Shown piece after piece: positions 39,434 to 46,188 of a DNA stretch of 64,000 bases. How positions within the stretch are numbered: position 1 is the stretch's first letter; every line of letters starts with the position of its first letter. This DNA is from Calorimonas adulescens. Lineage in GTDB: Bacteria; Bacillota; Thermoanaerobacteria; Thermoanaerobacterales; UBA4877. The stretch spans positions 1 through 64,000 of the forward strand of contig NZ_VTPS01000002.1 of assembly GCF_008274215.1 (NCBI RefSeq), written 5' to 3'. The notes under the pieces were generated by a model. The model was given only the letters and a program-made list of their open reading frames with translations. It was not told where the DNA came from and ran no database searches. A program made the translations under genes and the position numbers.

Positions 39434-39462
39434 ATTCTATCCCATATATTTCTTAATGTCAA
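39434..39462 (-). promoter_or_regulatory. Sigma-A promoter of copA
   Basis: On minus: TTGACA (39462-39457), 17-bp spacer, TAGAAT (39439-39434). Perfect -35, one mismatch in the -10, optimal spacing. Confidence 0.85.
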
Positions 39463-39643
39463 TACTTATTATCCAAAATAATAATTAATTCCAGTGTACA
39501 AAGCAGGTAGAGTCGACATGTAAAGACCGGAGGCACCATAAAGTGAGACTTAGCCGCTCTTAGCCTTGAAACAAGCGAGGCATGAAAAAGTGCTATACAA
39601 AAACACTGAGTGTGAAAAGCAGAAAATATGTATTCTAAGAAAG

Positions 39644-39681
39644 AAATAATGAGTAGGGCCAATTGGCCCTACTCATTATTT
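39644..39681. terminator. 38-bp perfect palindrome, terminator of the small metal-protein gene
   Basis: Perfect palindrome centred between 39662 and 39663 (arms AAATAATGAGTAGGGCCAA and its complement). It begins within the last codons of the gene at 39676 and, on minus, is followed by TCTTTCTT. GC-rich core and T tail fit an intrinsic terminator; symmetry means it could also act on plus. Confidence 0.82.
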
Positions 39682-39837
39682 ATCCTGCAACGGCTTCTCC
39701 TCATTTTGTTCACGCTGATGATTTCCGTGGCATCCACCGCCGTGGTTATGCCCAAACATCCCAAACGTCATAAGTATCATCATTAATGGACAAGCTAACA
39801 CTGCAAGCAATGGTAAAACTCCTAATATCCAGTTCAT
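39676..39837 (-). CDS. 53-residue His/Cys-rich single-span membrane protein of the copper cluster
   Basis: ATG 39837 follows AAGGAGG with 8-base spacing. The product MNWILGVLPLLAVLACPLMM... has one hydrophobic span (about residues 4-27), with Cys16 and several Met inside it, then a metal-ligand-rich tail: GHNHGGGCHGNHQ, then acidic EQNEEKPLQDK. Met/Cys in the membrane and H-x-H...C-H-x-x-H at the surface suggest copper binding. A CsoR-like palindrome lies 21 bp upstream of the start. It resembles small DUF2933-type proteins found near copper genes, but no firm family can be given. Confidence 0.8.
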   Translation of the reverse strand: MNWILGVLPLLAVLACPLMMILMTFGMFGHNHGGGCHGNHQREQNEEKPLQDK

Positions 39838-39857
39838 ATATTCATCCTCCTTTCATA

Positions 39858-39874
39858 ATACCCTATACGGGTAT
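39858..39874. promoter_or_regulatory. CsoR-like operator upstream of the 53-residue metal protein
   Basis: ATACCCTATACGGGTAT, with perfect 6-bp arms (ATACCC/GGGTAT) separated by 5 bp. On minus it directly follows a TATAAT-like box (TATTATAATACCC), so the operator would cover the transcription start. Confidence 0.82.
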
Positions 39875-39924
39875 TATAATATACTTTTCCCGAAAAAGTG
39901 TGATGGAAGTATGATATATTTGTA

Positions 39925-39957
39925 AACATAATAAAGACACCGGAAAGATCCGATGTC
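39925..39957 (-). terminator. Terminator of the copZ operon
   Basis: On minus GACATCGGA-TCTT-TCCGGTGTC, a 9-bp stem with one G-T pair, then TTTATTATGTTT. It starts 7 bases past the stop of the gene ending at 39965. Confidence 0.88.
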
Positions 39958-39964
39958 TGAATAT

Positions 39965-40129
39965 TTATAGAATATTAAGAGCAAGTACAGCTACCACAGC
40001 AGCAACTGTAAGTCCAATTATATAGGGGGTATAATTTACTTTACTGGCTGTCTCTTCATTGCTTATTACTCCAGCCTCTTTTGTCTTTGGCCTCTCCGGA
40101 TCAAATTCTTCACCACAGCATCCTGCCAT
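39965..40129 (-). CDS. 54-residue membrane protein with an N-terminal Cys pair, downstream of copZ
   Basis: ATG 40129 is 27 bp after the copZ stop, with AAAGGGA upstream. The product starts MAGCCGEEFDPERPKTKEAG, has a polar linker to residue about 33, and ends in one membrane span (YIIGLTVAAVVAVLALNIL) with almost no residues after it. Cys4-Cys5 near the N-terminus is the only obvious metal site. Being second in the copZ operon and ended by a strong terminator, it likely acts with CopZ, perhaps as a membrane dock or copper acceptor; this is inference. No family recognised. Confidence 0.75.
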   Translation of the reverse strand: MAGCCGEEFDPERPKTKEAGVISNEETASKVNYTPYIIGLTVAAVVAVLALNIL

Positions 40130-40156
40130 TCCGTACACTTCCCTTTAGGTTTAATT

Positions 40157-40366
40157 TTAAGCTACTACTTCATACCCTGCATCATCAACAGCAGCCTTTA
40201 TGTCGTCCAATGTAACCTTTGCAGGATCGTATGTTATATCTGCCTTACCTTCTTCCAAACTTACCTTCACATCTGATACTCCATTTAGAGATTTAATGGC
40301 ATTTTCCACATGCATCTTGCAGTGCTCGCATGTCATGCCGTTAACCTTTACCGTCATTTTTTCCAT
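40157..40366 (-). CDS. copZ: CopZ-type copper chaperone
   Basis: A 69-residue heavy-metal-associated domain: VKVNGMTCEHCKMHVENAI with the M-x-C-x-x-C copper site at about 11-16, and DAGYEVVA at the end. It carries Cu(I) in the cytoplasm and delivers it to CopA or to repressor. The Lys after the second Cys is common in CopZ proteins. ATG 40366 follows GGAGGTGAT. Two CsoR-like boxes lie upstream (40391-40407, 40525-40541). It shares an operon with the 54-residue Cys-pair membrane protein. Confidence 0.94.
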   Translation of the reverse strand: MEKMTVKVNGMTCEHCKMHVENAIKSLNGVSDVKVSLEEGKADITYDPAKVTLDDIKAAVDDAGYEVVA

Positions 40367-40390
40367 TTACATCACCTCCAGAAACGTTAT

Positions 40391-40407
40391 ATACGGTAGG
40401 GGGGTAC
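40391..40407. promoter_or_regulatory. Degenerate CsoR-like operator upstream of copZ
   Basis: ATACGGTAGGGGGGTAC: same 17-bp length and position pattern as the other boxes with one weak half-site (ATACGG for ATACCC). It lies 24 bp before copZ, the same distance as the box before copA. Confidence 0.6.
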
Positions 40408-40524
40408 CCTATCTATTTTTATTTTACACCTAATTGCAAACAAAGTCAATACAAATGCTGGCAGCAATTATGACATATATAAGAATCTTATCATATTTAG
40501 TCATTTGCATTACCTATACCAATT

Positions 40525-40541
40525 ATACCTTAATGGGGTAT
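40525..40541. promoter_or_regulatory. CsoR-like operator in the copZ upstream region
   Basis: ATACCTTAATGGGGTAT, 17 bp, with one imperfect base in the left arm. It overlaps a minus-strand TATAAT (40527-40522), a candidate -10 box for a transcript with a leader of about 150 bases to copZ. It lies 18 bp past the stop of the solute-binding protein. Confidence 0.62.
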
Positions 40542-40558
40542 AATATAATAAAGCATAA

Positions 40559-41842
40559 TTATGATGAGGCAGATATATACTCCTTATATTCCCTCTCTAT
40601 TTCCGCTGCTGCCTCATCCACATTCTCATATCCCAGCACCACCTGTCGAAGGTGTGTCTTTAAAATCTCATCCAGTGCCTCCATGCTTTCATTCTTAGGT
40701 AAATATGCTGTGTTGTCAACTATTTCCTGCACCCTACCCATAAGTTCGTCGTCTTTATAGAGTCCTTCAGAACCTTTATAAACGGGCAGCAGATTGAAAT
40801 CCCTTATTCTTTCCTGTTTGTTCTTTGACGTAATCTGATCTAAAAACATCATTATTGCCTCCATCTTTTCAGGGTCATCCTGTTTGAACACTGAATAGGC
40901 TATGACCATTTTGGTCGCTGGAGACTGTACAGGATATGCAACAGCATCGTAATGCCCGGATGTTTTGCCCTTCAGCTTTAGTATCCCTGTGAGATGGTAC
41001 GGCATCATGACAGTATCATTGTCTTCAAGAAATCCATCCCATGCCTTTGTCTTATCTACCACGCCAAAGTCCCGGGTTAAAAGTTCCCTCTCTTTCAGGT
41101 CTGCAAAGAATCTAAGTCCCTCCTTTATCTCTTCAAAATCGGGAGTGCCATCATCATTGAATATTTTACCGTCGTTAAACAGGAATGGCAAAAGGGTGTA
41201 ATCGTCTATGTCTATATAGCCACCAAGGGCATAGACATTTTCCTTTTTCCTGGATGCATTTGCCCTATCAATAGATTCCAAGAGGTTTTTAAAGGTAGCG
41301 GCATTGAGGTCTTTAATGTCATTTAATCCATAGTTGCTCGCTATATCCCTGTTTACATACAGTATGTCAGAGGTTATAGCCCACGGGATACCATAAATAT
41401 TGCCGTCTTTGCTTACCTGTTCTATAACATCCTCTCTATAGTCGTCTTTATTATTTATGTATTTATTTAGAGGCTCCAGGGCACCGCTGGATATATACCA
41501 GTAATTTCCTCCAACAGGGGCTATGTCAGGGTAGACCCCTGTCCTTACAGCCGACTCAAGCCTGGCATAACCGTCCCTGTAGTTTAAAGGGACCAGGTCT
41601 ATCACAACCCCTGGATTTTGTCTCTGGAACCTCGAAATTTCCTCTCTTATCCATGAAAAGCCACCCGGGTCAGCCGCCGTTGGGTGAGGAAAATCCACCA
41701 TTGTTATAATTCCTTTATATTTAGTTTCATTCTCCTGCGGGTTTTCTATGCTTTCTTTATACAGATTGTAGTAGAACGGCCAATATATAAGGAAGGTTAT
41801 AAGCAACAAAGAAAAAAATAGGATAAAAGGACGTTTCAGCAT
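40559..41842 (-). CDS. Orphan ABC-type sugar-binding protein (family 1 solute-binding)
   Basis: A 427-residue extracytoplasmic solute-binding protein of the maltose/multiple-sugar class: a hydrophobic N-terminal segment, PGGFSWIREEISRFQRQNPG, YPDIAPVGGNYW, INNKDDYREDVIEQ, YGIPWAITSDILYVNRDI and MMPYHLTG. The N-terminus shows no lipobox Cys, so it is probably held by an uncleaved membrane anchor. No permease or ATPase gene is adjacent; a UgpC-type ATPase is 18 kb away. ATG 41842 is preferred over upstream ATGs at 41848 and 41851 because AGAGGG is 9 bases before it. It lies next to the copper genes without an obvious link. Confidence 0.75.
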   Translation of the reverse strand: MLKRPFILFFSLLLITFLIYWPFYYNLYKESIENPQENETKYKGIITMVDFPHPTAADPGGFSWIREEISRFQRQNPGVVIDLVPLNYRDGYARLESAVRTGVYPDIAPVGGNYWYISSGALEPLNKYINNKDDYREDVIEQVSKDGNIYGIPWAITSDILYVNRDIASNYGLNDIKDLNAATFKNLLESIDRANASRKKENVYALGGYIDIDDYTLLPFLFNDGKIFNDDGTPDFEEIKEGLRFFADLKERELLTRDFGVVDKTKAWDGFLEDNDTVMMPYHLTGILKLKGKTSGHYDAVAYPVQSPATKMVIAYSVFKQDDPEKMEAIMMFLDQITSKNKQERIRDFNLLPVYKGSEGLYKDDELMGRVQEIVDNTAYLPKNESMEALDEILKTHLRQVVLGYENVDEAAAEIEREYKEYISASS

Positions 41843-42220
41843 AATCATCATCCCTCTATCCTATTTATATTTTTGCATGTAAATATTATTCAACCAAGTT
41901 CTATTACTATAGACTACAAGTCTATATAGGCATATCAATGACATGCCGGGCACCTGATCGTTCGTCTCGATATTCTAAGGATTTGTGTCTGAATTCCATC
42001 GGGTGTGCTTCCATTCGGCATCCTGCCTCAGCGTCGGCTCAGCAGGCGTCTTTGCCCCAAATCCAAGAGTATTATAGGCTCTCTTTAAAGATGTCCTGGG
42101 TGCCATACAACATACCCCGTAAAGCATAACCTTACCAGAGTGTCCAAACCAGAAAAGACGGTCAGCAGTTAATAATTTGAAATCCCAGGAACCGTCCCCG
42201 CAGTTCACGTGGCCTTCCCT
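41843..42220. other. Non-coding stretch with dispersed-repeat motifs
   Basis: About 380 bp with no credible gene; a 77-codon minus frame (41975-42208) has no ribosome site and an unusual composition (Trp-, Cys- and Arg-rich). On minus the stretch contains GGGGACGGTTC (42199-42189), close to GGGGACAGTTC at 254-244, and a motif TATCGAGACGAACG...CAGGTGC (41974-41951) resembled by 52068-52045. Its GC content is higher than the neighbouring intergenic DNA. It may be a remnant of a REP-like or insertion element. Confidence 0.45.
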
Positions 42221-43276
42221 CTACTTCGCAAGCTGATCTTTGAGATAGCTTATCCTCTTTACGGGAGATGGATCTGTGCCATTGAGGAAGGCAAGATATA
42301 CACTGGTGTAGTCACCTATATATATAAGGGAAAACAGCCTTGCCAGCCTTGTACCGCCGACAGCCTGAACCTCATCCACCTTATATACAGCATCTTCTAT
42401 GATTTCTCTTGTGATTTCCATGCGTCTCTTTATCCTCGGATGGTCCTCATCGTCCTGCAGGTATACAATGACAAATTTCTTTAAGAGCTCTTTTGGAAAC
42501 TCAAAGCCCACTATCTCATTATGGTTAAGTTCTGAAAATACGTTGTAGTAGGCCATAGCCTTGCCGTTTTCACTCATCTGGCCCTTCCATCTCTGCGCCA
42601 CTATTTCTGTAGTGCCTGCACTTCCATAGATAACCGGCAATCTGCCATAGAAGTCATCGGCCAACTGCTTTGCATTGTTGTCTTCAAACATGACCTCCGG
42701 CTTTAATTGTTCTCTCAGGTCTTTCAACACACCTATGGCATCGTTGATTTCCCCCTTTGGGTCATCTATTATGCCAGCCTTGTATAGGGTCATAAGGGTT
42801 GTTACAAAGGAATAGCCAATGGCTGCCCTTGGTTGATATCCAGCAGGGATAGTGAGTACGGGATATCCATCTGCAAGGGCCATTTCCTTCAGTTTGCCAC
42901 CGGTAGTAATGGCAACTATTTGGGCCCCCTTTTGTTTTGCCTCTGCATATGTAGAAAGTGTCTCTTCTGTATTGCCGGAATAGCTGCTGGCAATAAACAG
43001 CGTACTGCCGTCAACAAAGGCAGGTATACTGTAAGCCCTGTTGACCAGGATTGGTATACGTACCCTGTCCATTAGATATACCCTTACCAGGTCTCCCCCA
43101 ATGGCAGAACCGCCCATGCCGGAAACAACCACATTTTTGATATTGGACGCCTTAAAGTTGAAACCCTCAGAGATTGAAAGGGCCTCTTCCATTTGCTCAG
43201 GCAAATGATAGACGGCATCCAGCATCCCTTCTTTGTCAAGTTCCTGCAGTTTGTTTAAATCATCAAGTATGTGCAT
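42221..43276 (-). CDS. Bifunctional phosphoglucose/phosphomannose isomerase
   Basis: A 351-residue SIS-fold sugar isomerase that interconverts glucose-6-P, fructose-6-P and mannose-6-P. Visible: VVSGMGGSAIGGDLVR near 50, ASSYSGNTEETLSTYAEA, ELNHNEIVGFEFP with catalytic residues, and the C-terminal DYTSVYLAFLNGTDPSPVKRI. This matches the archaeal/bacterial PGI/PMI family rather than PGI alone. The start is ATG 43276, with AAAGG 9 bases before it; an in-frame ATG at 43285 has no room for a ribosome site. It could feed mannose-6-P to GDP-mannose synthesis (manC). Confidence 0.9.
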   Translation of the reverse strand: MHILDDLNKLQELDKEGMLDAVYHLPEQMEEALSISEGFNFKASNIKNVVVSGMGGSAIGGDLVRVYLMDRVRIPILVNRAYSIPAFVDGSTLFIASSYSGNTEETLSTYAEAKQKGAQIVAITTGGKLKEMALADGYPVLTIPAGYQPRAAIGYSFVTTLMTLYKAGIIDDPKGEINDAIGVLKDLREQLKPEVMFEDNNAKQLADDFYGRLPVIYGSAGTTEIVAQRWKGQMSENGKAMAYYNVFSELNHNEIVGFEFPKELLKKFVIVYLQDDEDHPRIKRRMEITREIIEDAVYKVDEVQAVGGTRLARLFSLIYIGDYTSVYLAFLNGTDPSPVKRISYLKDQLAK

Positions 43277-43290
43277 ACACCTCATCCTTT

Positions 43291-44211
43291 CTATTGCTCT
43301 GTTAATCTTTTTAATAATCTTTCATCAAATTCCTTTGCAGCATTGTACCCCATGTCTCTCTGTCTCTGGTTCATGGCTGCTACCTCTACTATGATGGCAA
43401 GGTTGCGGCCAGGCCTTACAGGAATTGTTACTTTTGGTTTTTTAACCCCAAGAATCTCCATATACTCATTATCCATTCCCACCCTCTCATAAAACTTGCT
43501 GTCATTCCACGGCTCTAACTGTATGACCAGGTCTATGTTTTTGGACTGCCTTATAGCCCCCACGCCGTAGAGCGTCCTTATATCCAGGATACCTATTCCC
43601 CTTATCTCTATATAGTACCTGATAAGGTCTGGGGCTGTACCAGTGAGGGTATTTTCATCGGTAAGCTTAATCTCCACAGCGTCGTCAGCAACCAGCCTGT
43701 GACCCCTCTTTATGAGCTCAAGGGATGTCTCGCTCTTACCTATGCCGCTCTGGCCCAAAAGAAGTATGCCTACGCCATAGACATCTACAAGGTCGCCATG
43801 GATGGTTATGGATGGAGCAAGCATATCATTCAGATAGTTATACAGGCTGTATATGAGCCGCGTGGTGGCTTCTTTTGATCGGAAGAGCGGCCTCCTATAC
43901 TTGACAGCGGCATCATATATCTCCTCTGGGACATCAAGATTTCTTGAAATTATAGCGCAGGGAAAGGCAAACTTGAAAAGCTCATCAGCCCTTTTTTTCC
44001 TCGTAGCAGGGTCCAGTGTCATGAAATAGGTGACCTCCACCTTTCCTATAACCTGCACCCTTTCATAACCAAAGTATTCGTAGAATCCTGCCAGTTCCAG
44101 GCCTGGCCTGTTCACATCTGCGGACTCTATATATATATCCTCATCATAGTTATCATTGATTATCTCAAACTTAAAGTCTTCTGCCAGCTTCGTTACAGGT
44201 ATCCTGTTCAT
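43291..44211 (-). CDS. hprK: HPr kinase/phosphorylase
   Basis: Phosphorylates and dephosphorylates HPr at Ser46, the master switch of carbon catabolite control in Firmicutes. The 306-residue protein has an N-terminal domain and a C-terminal kinase domain with Walker A GQSGIGKSETSLELIKRGH, VADDAVEI and the HprK signature EIRGIGILDIRTLYGVGAIR. A frame reaches 44241, but GGGAGG precedes ATG 44211. It sits between uvrC and the isomerase. The matching HPr gene and crh are not in the window. Confidence 0.96.
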   Translation of the reverse strand: MNRIPVTKLAEDFKFEIINDNYDEDIYIESADVNRPGLELAGFYEYFGYERVQVIGKVEVTYFMTLDPATRKKRADELFKFAFPCAIISRNLDVPEEIYDAAVKYRRPLFRSKEATTRLIYSLYNYLNDMLAPSITIHGDLVDVYGVGILLLGQSGIGKSETSLELIKRGHRLVADDAVEIKLTDENTLTGTAPDLIRYYIEIRGIGILDIRTLYGVGAIRQSKNIDLVIQLEPWNDSKFYERVGMDNEYMEILGVKKPKVTIPVRPGRNLAIIVEVAAMNQRQRDMGYNAAKEFDERLLKRLTEQ

Positions 44212-44260
44212 TCTAACCCTCCCTGGACAAATATAGAGCATATGGCCATAAAATGTCCCA

Positions 44261-46141
44261 CTATTTTTTTATTCCTCTAAAATAATTATACACCTGTTCA
44301 GCAGCTTTTGCATTCATTGAAGGAACTTTTTTTAATTCCTCTATGTCAGCCCTGCTAACAGCCTCTGCAGAACCAAAGTATTTTAAGAGCTCTTTTCTTC
44401 TGGTTTTACCAATGCCAGGTATATCATCCAGCAGGGACTTGACAGCCTGTTTTTGCCTGAGGTCCCTGTGATAGTTTATGGCAAACCTGTGAGCTTCATT
44501 CTGTATAGCTGTAATAAGCCTGAAGGCGTTGCTGTTTACGGGTATATGAATTTCTCTATTGTTGTATATCAACCCCCTCGTCCTGTGTCTGTCGTCTTTA
44601 ACCATGCCGCACACAGGTATATCAAAGCCCACAGCATTTAAAACCTGTTCACATGCACTGACGTGGCCTTTACCTCCATCCACCATAATCAGGTCGGGCA
44701 GCGATGTAAACTTTCCCTCCTCAATGTCTATGCCTTCCTTTTTCAGTCTCTCTGCCTCCTCTATGCTGTGGGTAAACCTTCTTTCTATGACCTCTCTCAT
44801 GCTGGAATAGTCATTGGGACCTGAGACGGACCTGATTTTAAAATGCCTGTAGTCGCTGTTTTTTGGCTGTCCATTCTCAAACACAACCATAGAGGCAACA
44901 GAGTTGGTACCCTGAATGTTGGAAATGTCGTATGCTTCAATACGGTATGGTTTGTCAGCAAGGTCCATATACTCCATGAGCTCTTTCAAGGCTTCATGGG
45001 AGGACTTCATCTCATTTTTCAACCTGTCTCTGTAATTTTCCAGCATATCCTGTGCATTCTTCATGACCATATTTACAAAGTCTTTCTTTTCTCCCCTCTT
45101 CGGTACTGTGAGTTTTACTTTTGAACCCCTCCTGGTTGTCAGCCAGTCCTCAATCAGCTCCCTTTCATCTATCTCACACTGGATGACCACTTCTGCGGGT
45201 ATATGGGATATATTGGAATAAAACTGTTCTACAAACTGCGTCATAGTATCCCTTATGGTTTCCTCATCTATTTTACTGAAGAAAAAGTGCTCCCTGTCTA
45301 TCAGCTTGCCCTCCCTGACAAAAAATACCTGAATGCAGAGGTCACCTTCAGAAAGGTAATAGCCAATGACATCCATATCTTTTTCTACAGTCTTTAGAAC
45401 CTTTTGACTGTAGCTGATCTGTCTTATGGAATCTATCTGGTTTCTTATCTCTATGGCCTTCTCAAATTCCAGATTTTTTACATGATTTTCCATTTTATCC
45501 CGGAGTATGGCTATGAGTCTGTCCTGGTGCCCGTCCAGAAACTCGCATATCTCCTCACACATTTGCCTGTAATCTTCCTTATTTATCCTGCCGGTACACG
45601 GCGCTTTACATTCACCTATATAATAGTAAAGACATTCCCTTACCTTACCCATCCGCTCTTCAATATTTATATTGCATGTCCTCACAGGATACATACGCCT
45701 TAAAATGTTTACAGTTTCTTTTGTGGCATAGGCACTGGAATACGGGCCAAAGTATCTTGCACCATCGTGGGTCACCTTGCGTGTTACAAAAACCTTCGGA
45801 TAATCTTCATTCATGGTTATCTTAATGTATGGATAGCTTTTGTCATCCTTGAGGGAGATGTTGTATTTTGGCCTGTATTTTTTGATGAGGTTGCACTCTA
45901 ATATCAGTGCCTCCATCTCATTGTCCGTAATTATATACTCCAGGTCAGCTATGTGGTTTACCATAGACCTGACCTTGGGCATCTGATTTGTTGTATAATG
46001 AAAGTACTGCCTCACCCTGTTTTTGAGAACCTTGGCCTTGCCAATATATATTATGTCTCCCAGTTCATCCTTCATTATATATACCCCGGGCTGCGCTGGG
46101 AGTGATTTCAAACGTTCCTCAATGAGCGGAGTTATTTCCAT
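44261..46141 (-). CDS. uvrC: Excinuclease ABC subunit C
   Basis: Makes the dual incisions in nucleotide excision repair. The 626-residue protein has an N-terminal GIY-YIG nuclease (QPGVYIMKDELGDIIYIGKA, KVLKNRVRQYF), a UVR domain near 205-240 (MENHVKNLEFEKAIEIRNQI), the RNase-H-like 3' region (DLIMVDGGKGHVSA, the catalytic D), and C-terminal helix-hairpin-helices (LDDIPGIGKTRRKELLKYFG). Length is normal. uvrA and uvrB are 3-8 kb upstream on the same strand, with cell-wall genes in between. Confidence 0.97.
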   Translation of the reverse strand: MEITPLIEERLKSLPAQPGVYIMKDELGDIIYIGKAKVLKNRVRQYFHYTTNQMPKVRSMVNHIADLEYIITDNEMEALILECNLIKKYRPKYNISLKDDKSYPYIKITMNEDYPKVFVTRKVTHDGARYFGPYSSAYATKETVNILRRMYPVRTCNINIEERMGKVRECLYYYIGECKAPCTGRINKEDYRQMCEEICEFLDGHQDRLIAILRDKMENHVKNLEFEKAIEIRNQIDSIRQISYSQKVLKTVEKDMDVIGYYLSEGDLCIQVFFVREGKLIDREHFFFSKIDEETIRDTMTQFVEQFYSNISHIPAEVVIQCEIDERELIEDWLTTRRGSKVKLTVPKRGEKKDFVNMVMKNAQDMLENYRDRLKNEMKSSHEALKELMEYMDLADKPYRIEAYDISNIQGTNSVASMVVFENGQPKNSDYRHFKIRSVSGPNDYSSMREVIERRFTHSIEEAERLKKEGIDIEEGKFTSLPDLIMVDGGKGHVSACEQVLNAVGFDIPVCGMVKDDRHRTRGLIYNNREIHIPVNSNAFRLITAIQNEAHRFAINYHRDLRQKQAVKSLLDDIPGIGKTRRKELLKYFGSAEAVSRADIEELKKVPSMNAKAAEQVYNYFRGIKK

Positions 46142-46188
46142 GCGTCATCACCCTGCATTAATTATAGCATATTCTGAGCAATCATAGT

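Noticed and set aside
41975-42208. 77-codon frame on minus starting MNCGDGSWDF
   Set aside because: No ribosome site, atypical residues, and it lies inside a stretch with repeat motifs; treated as non-coding.
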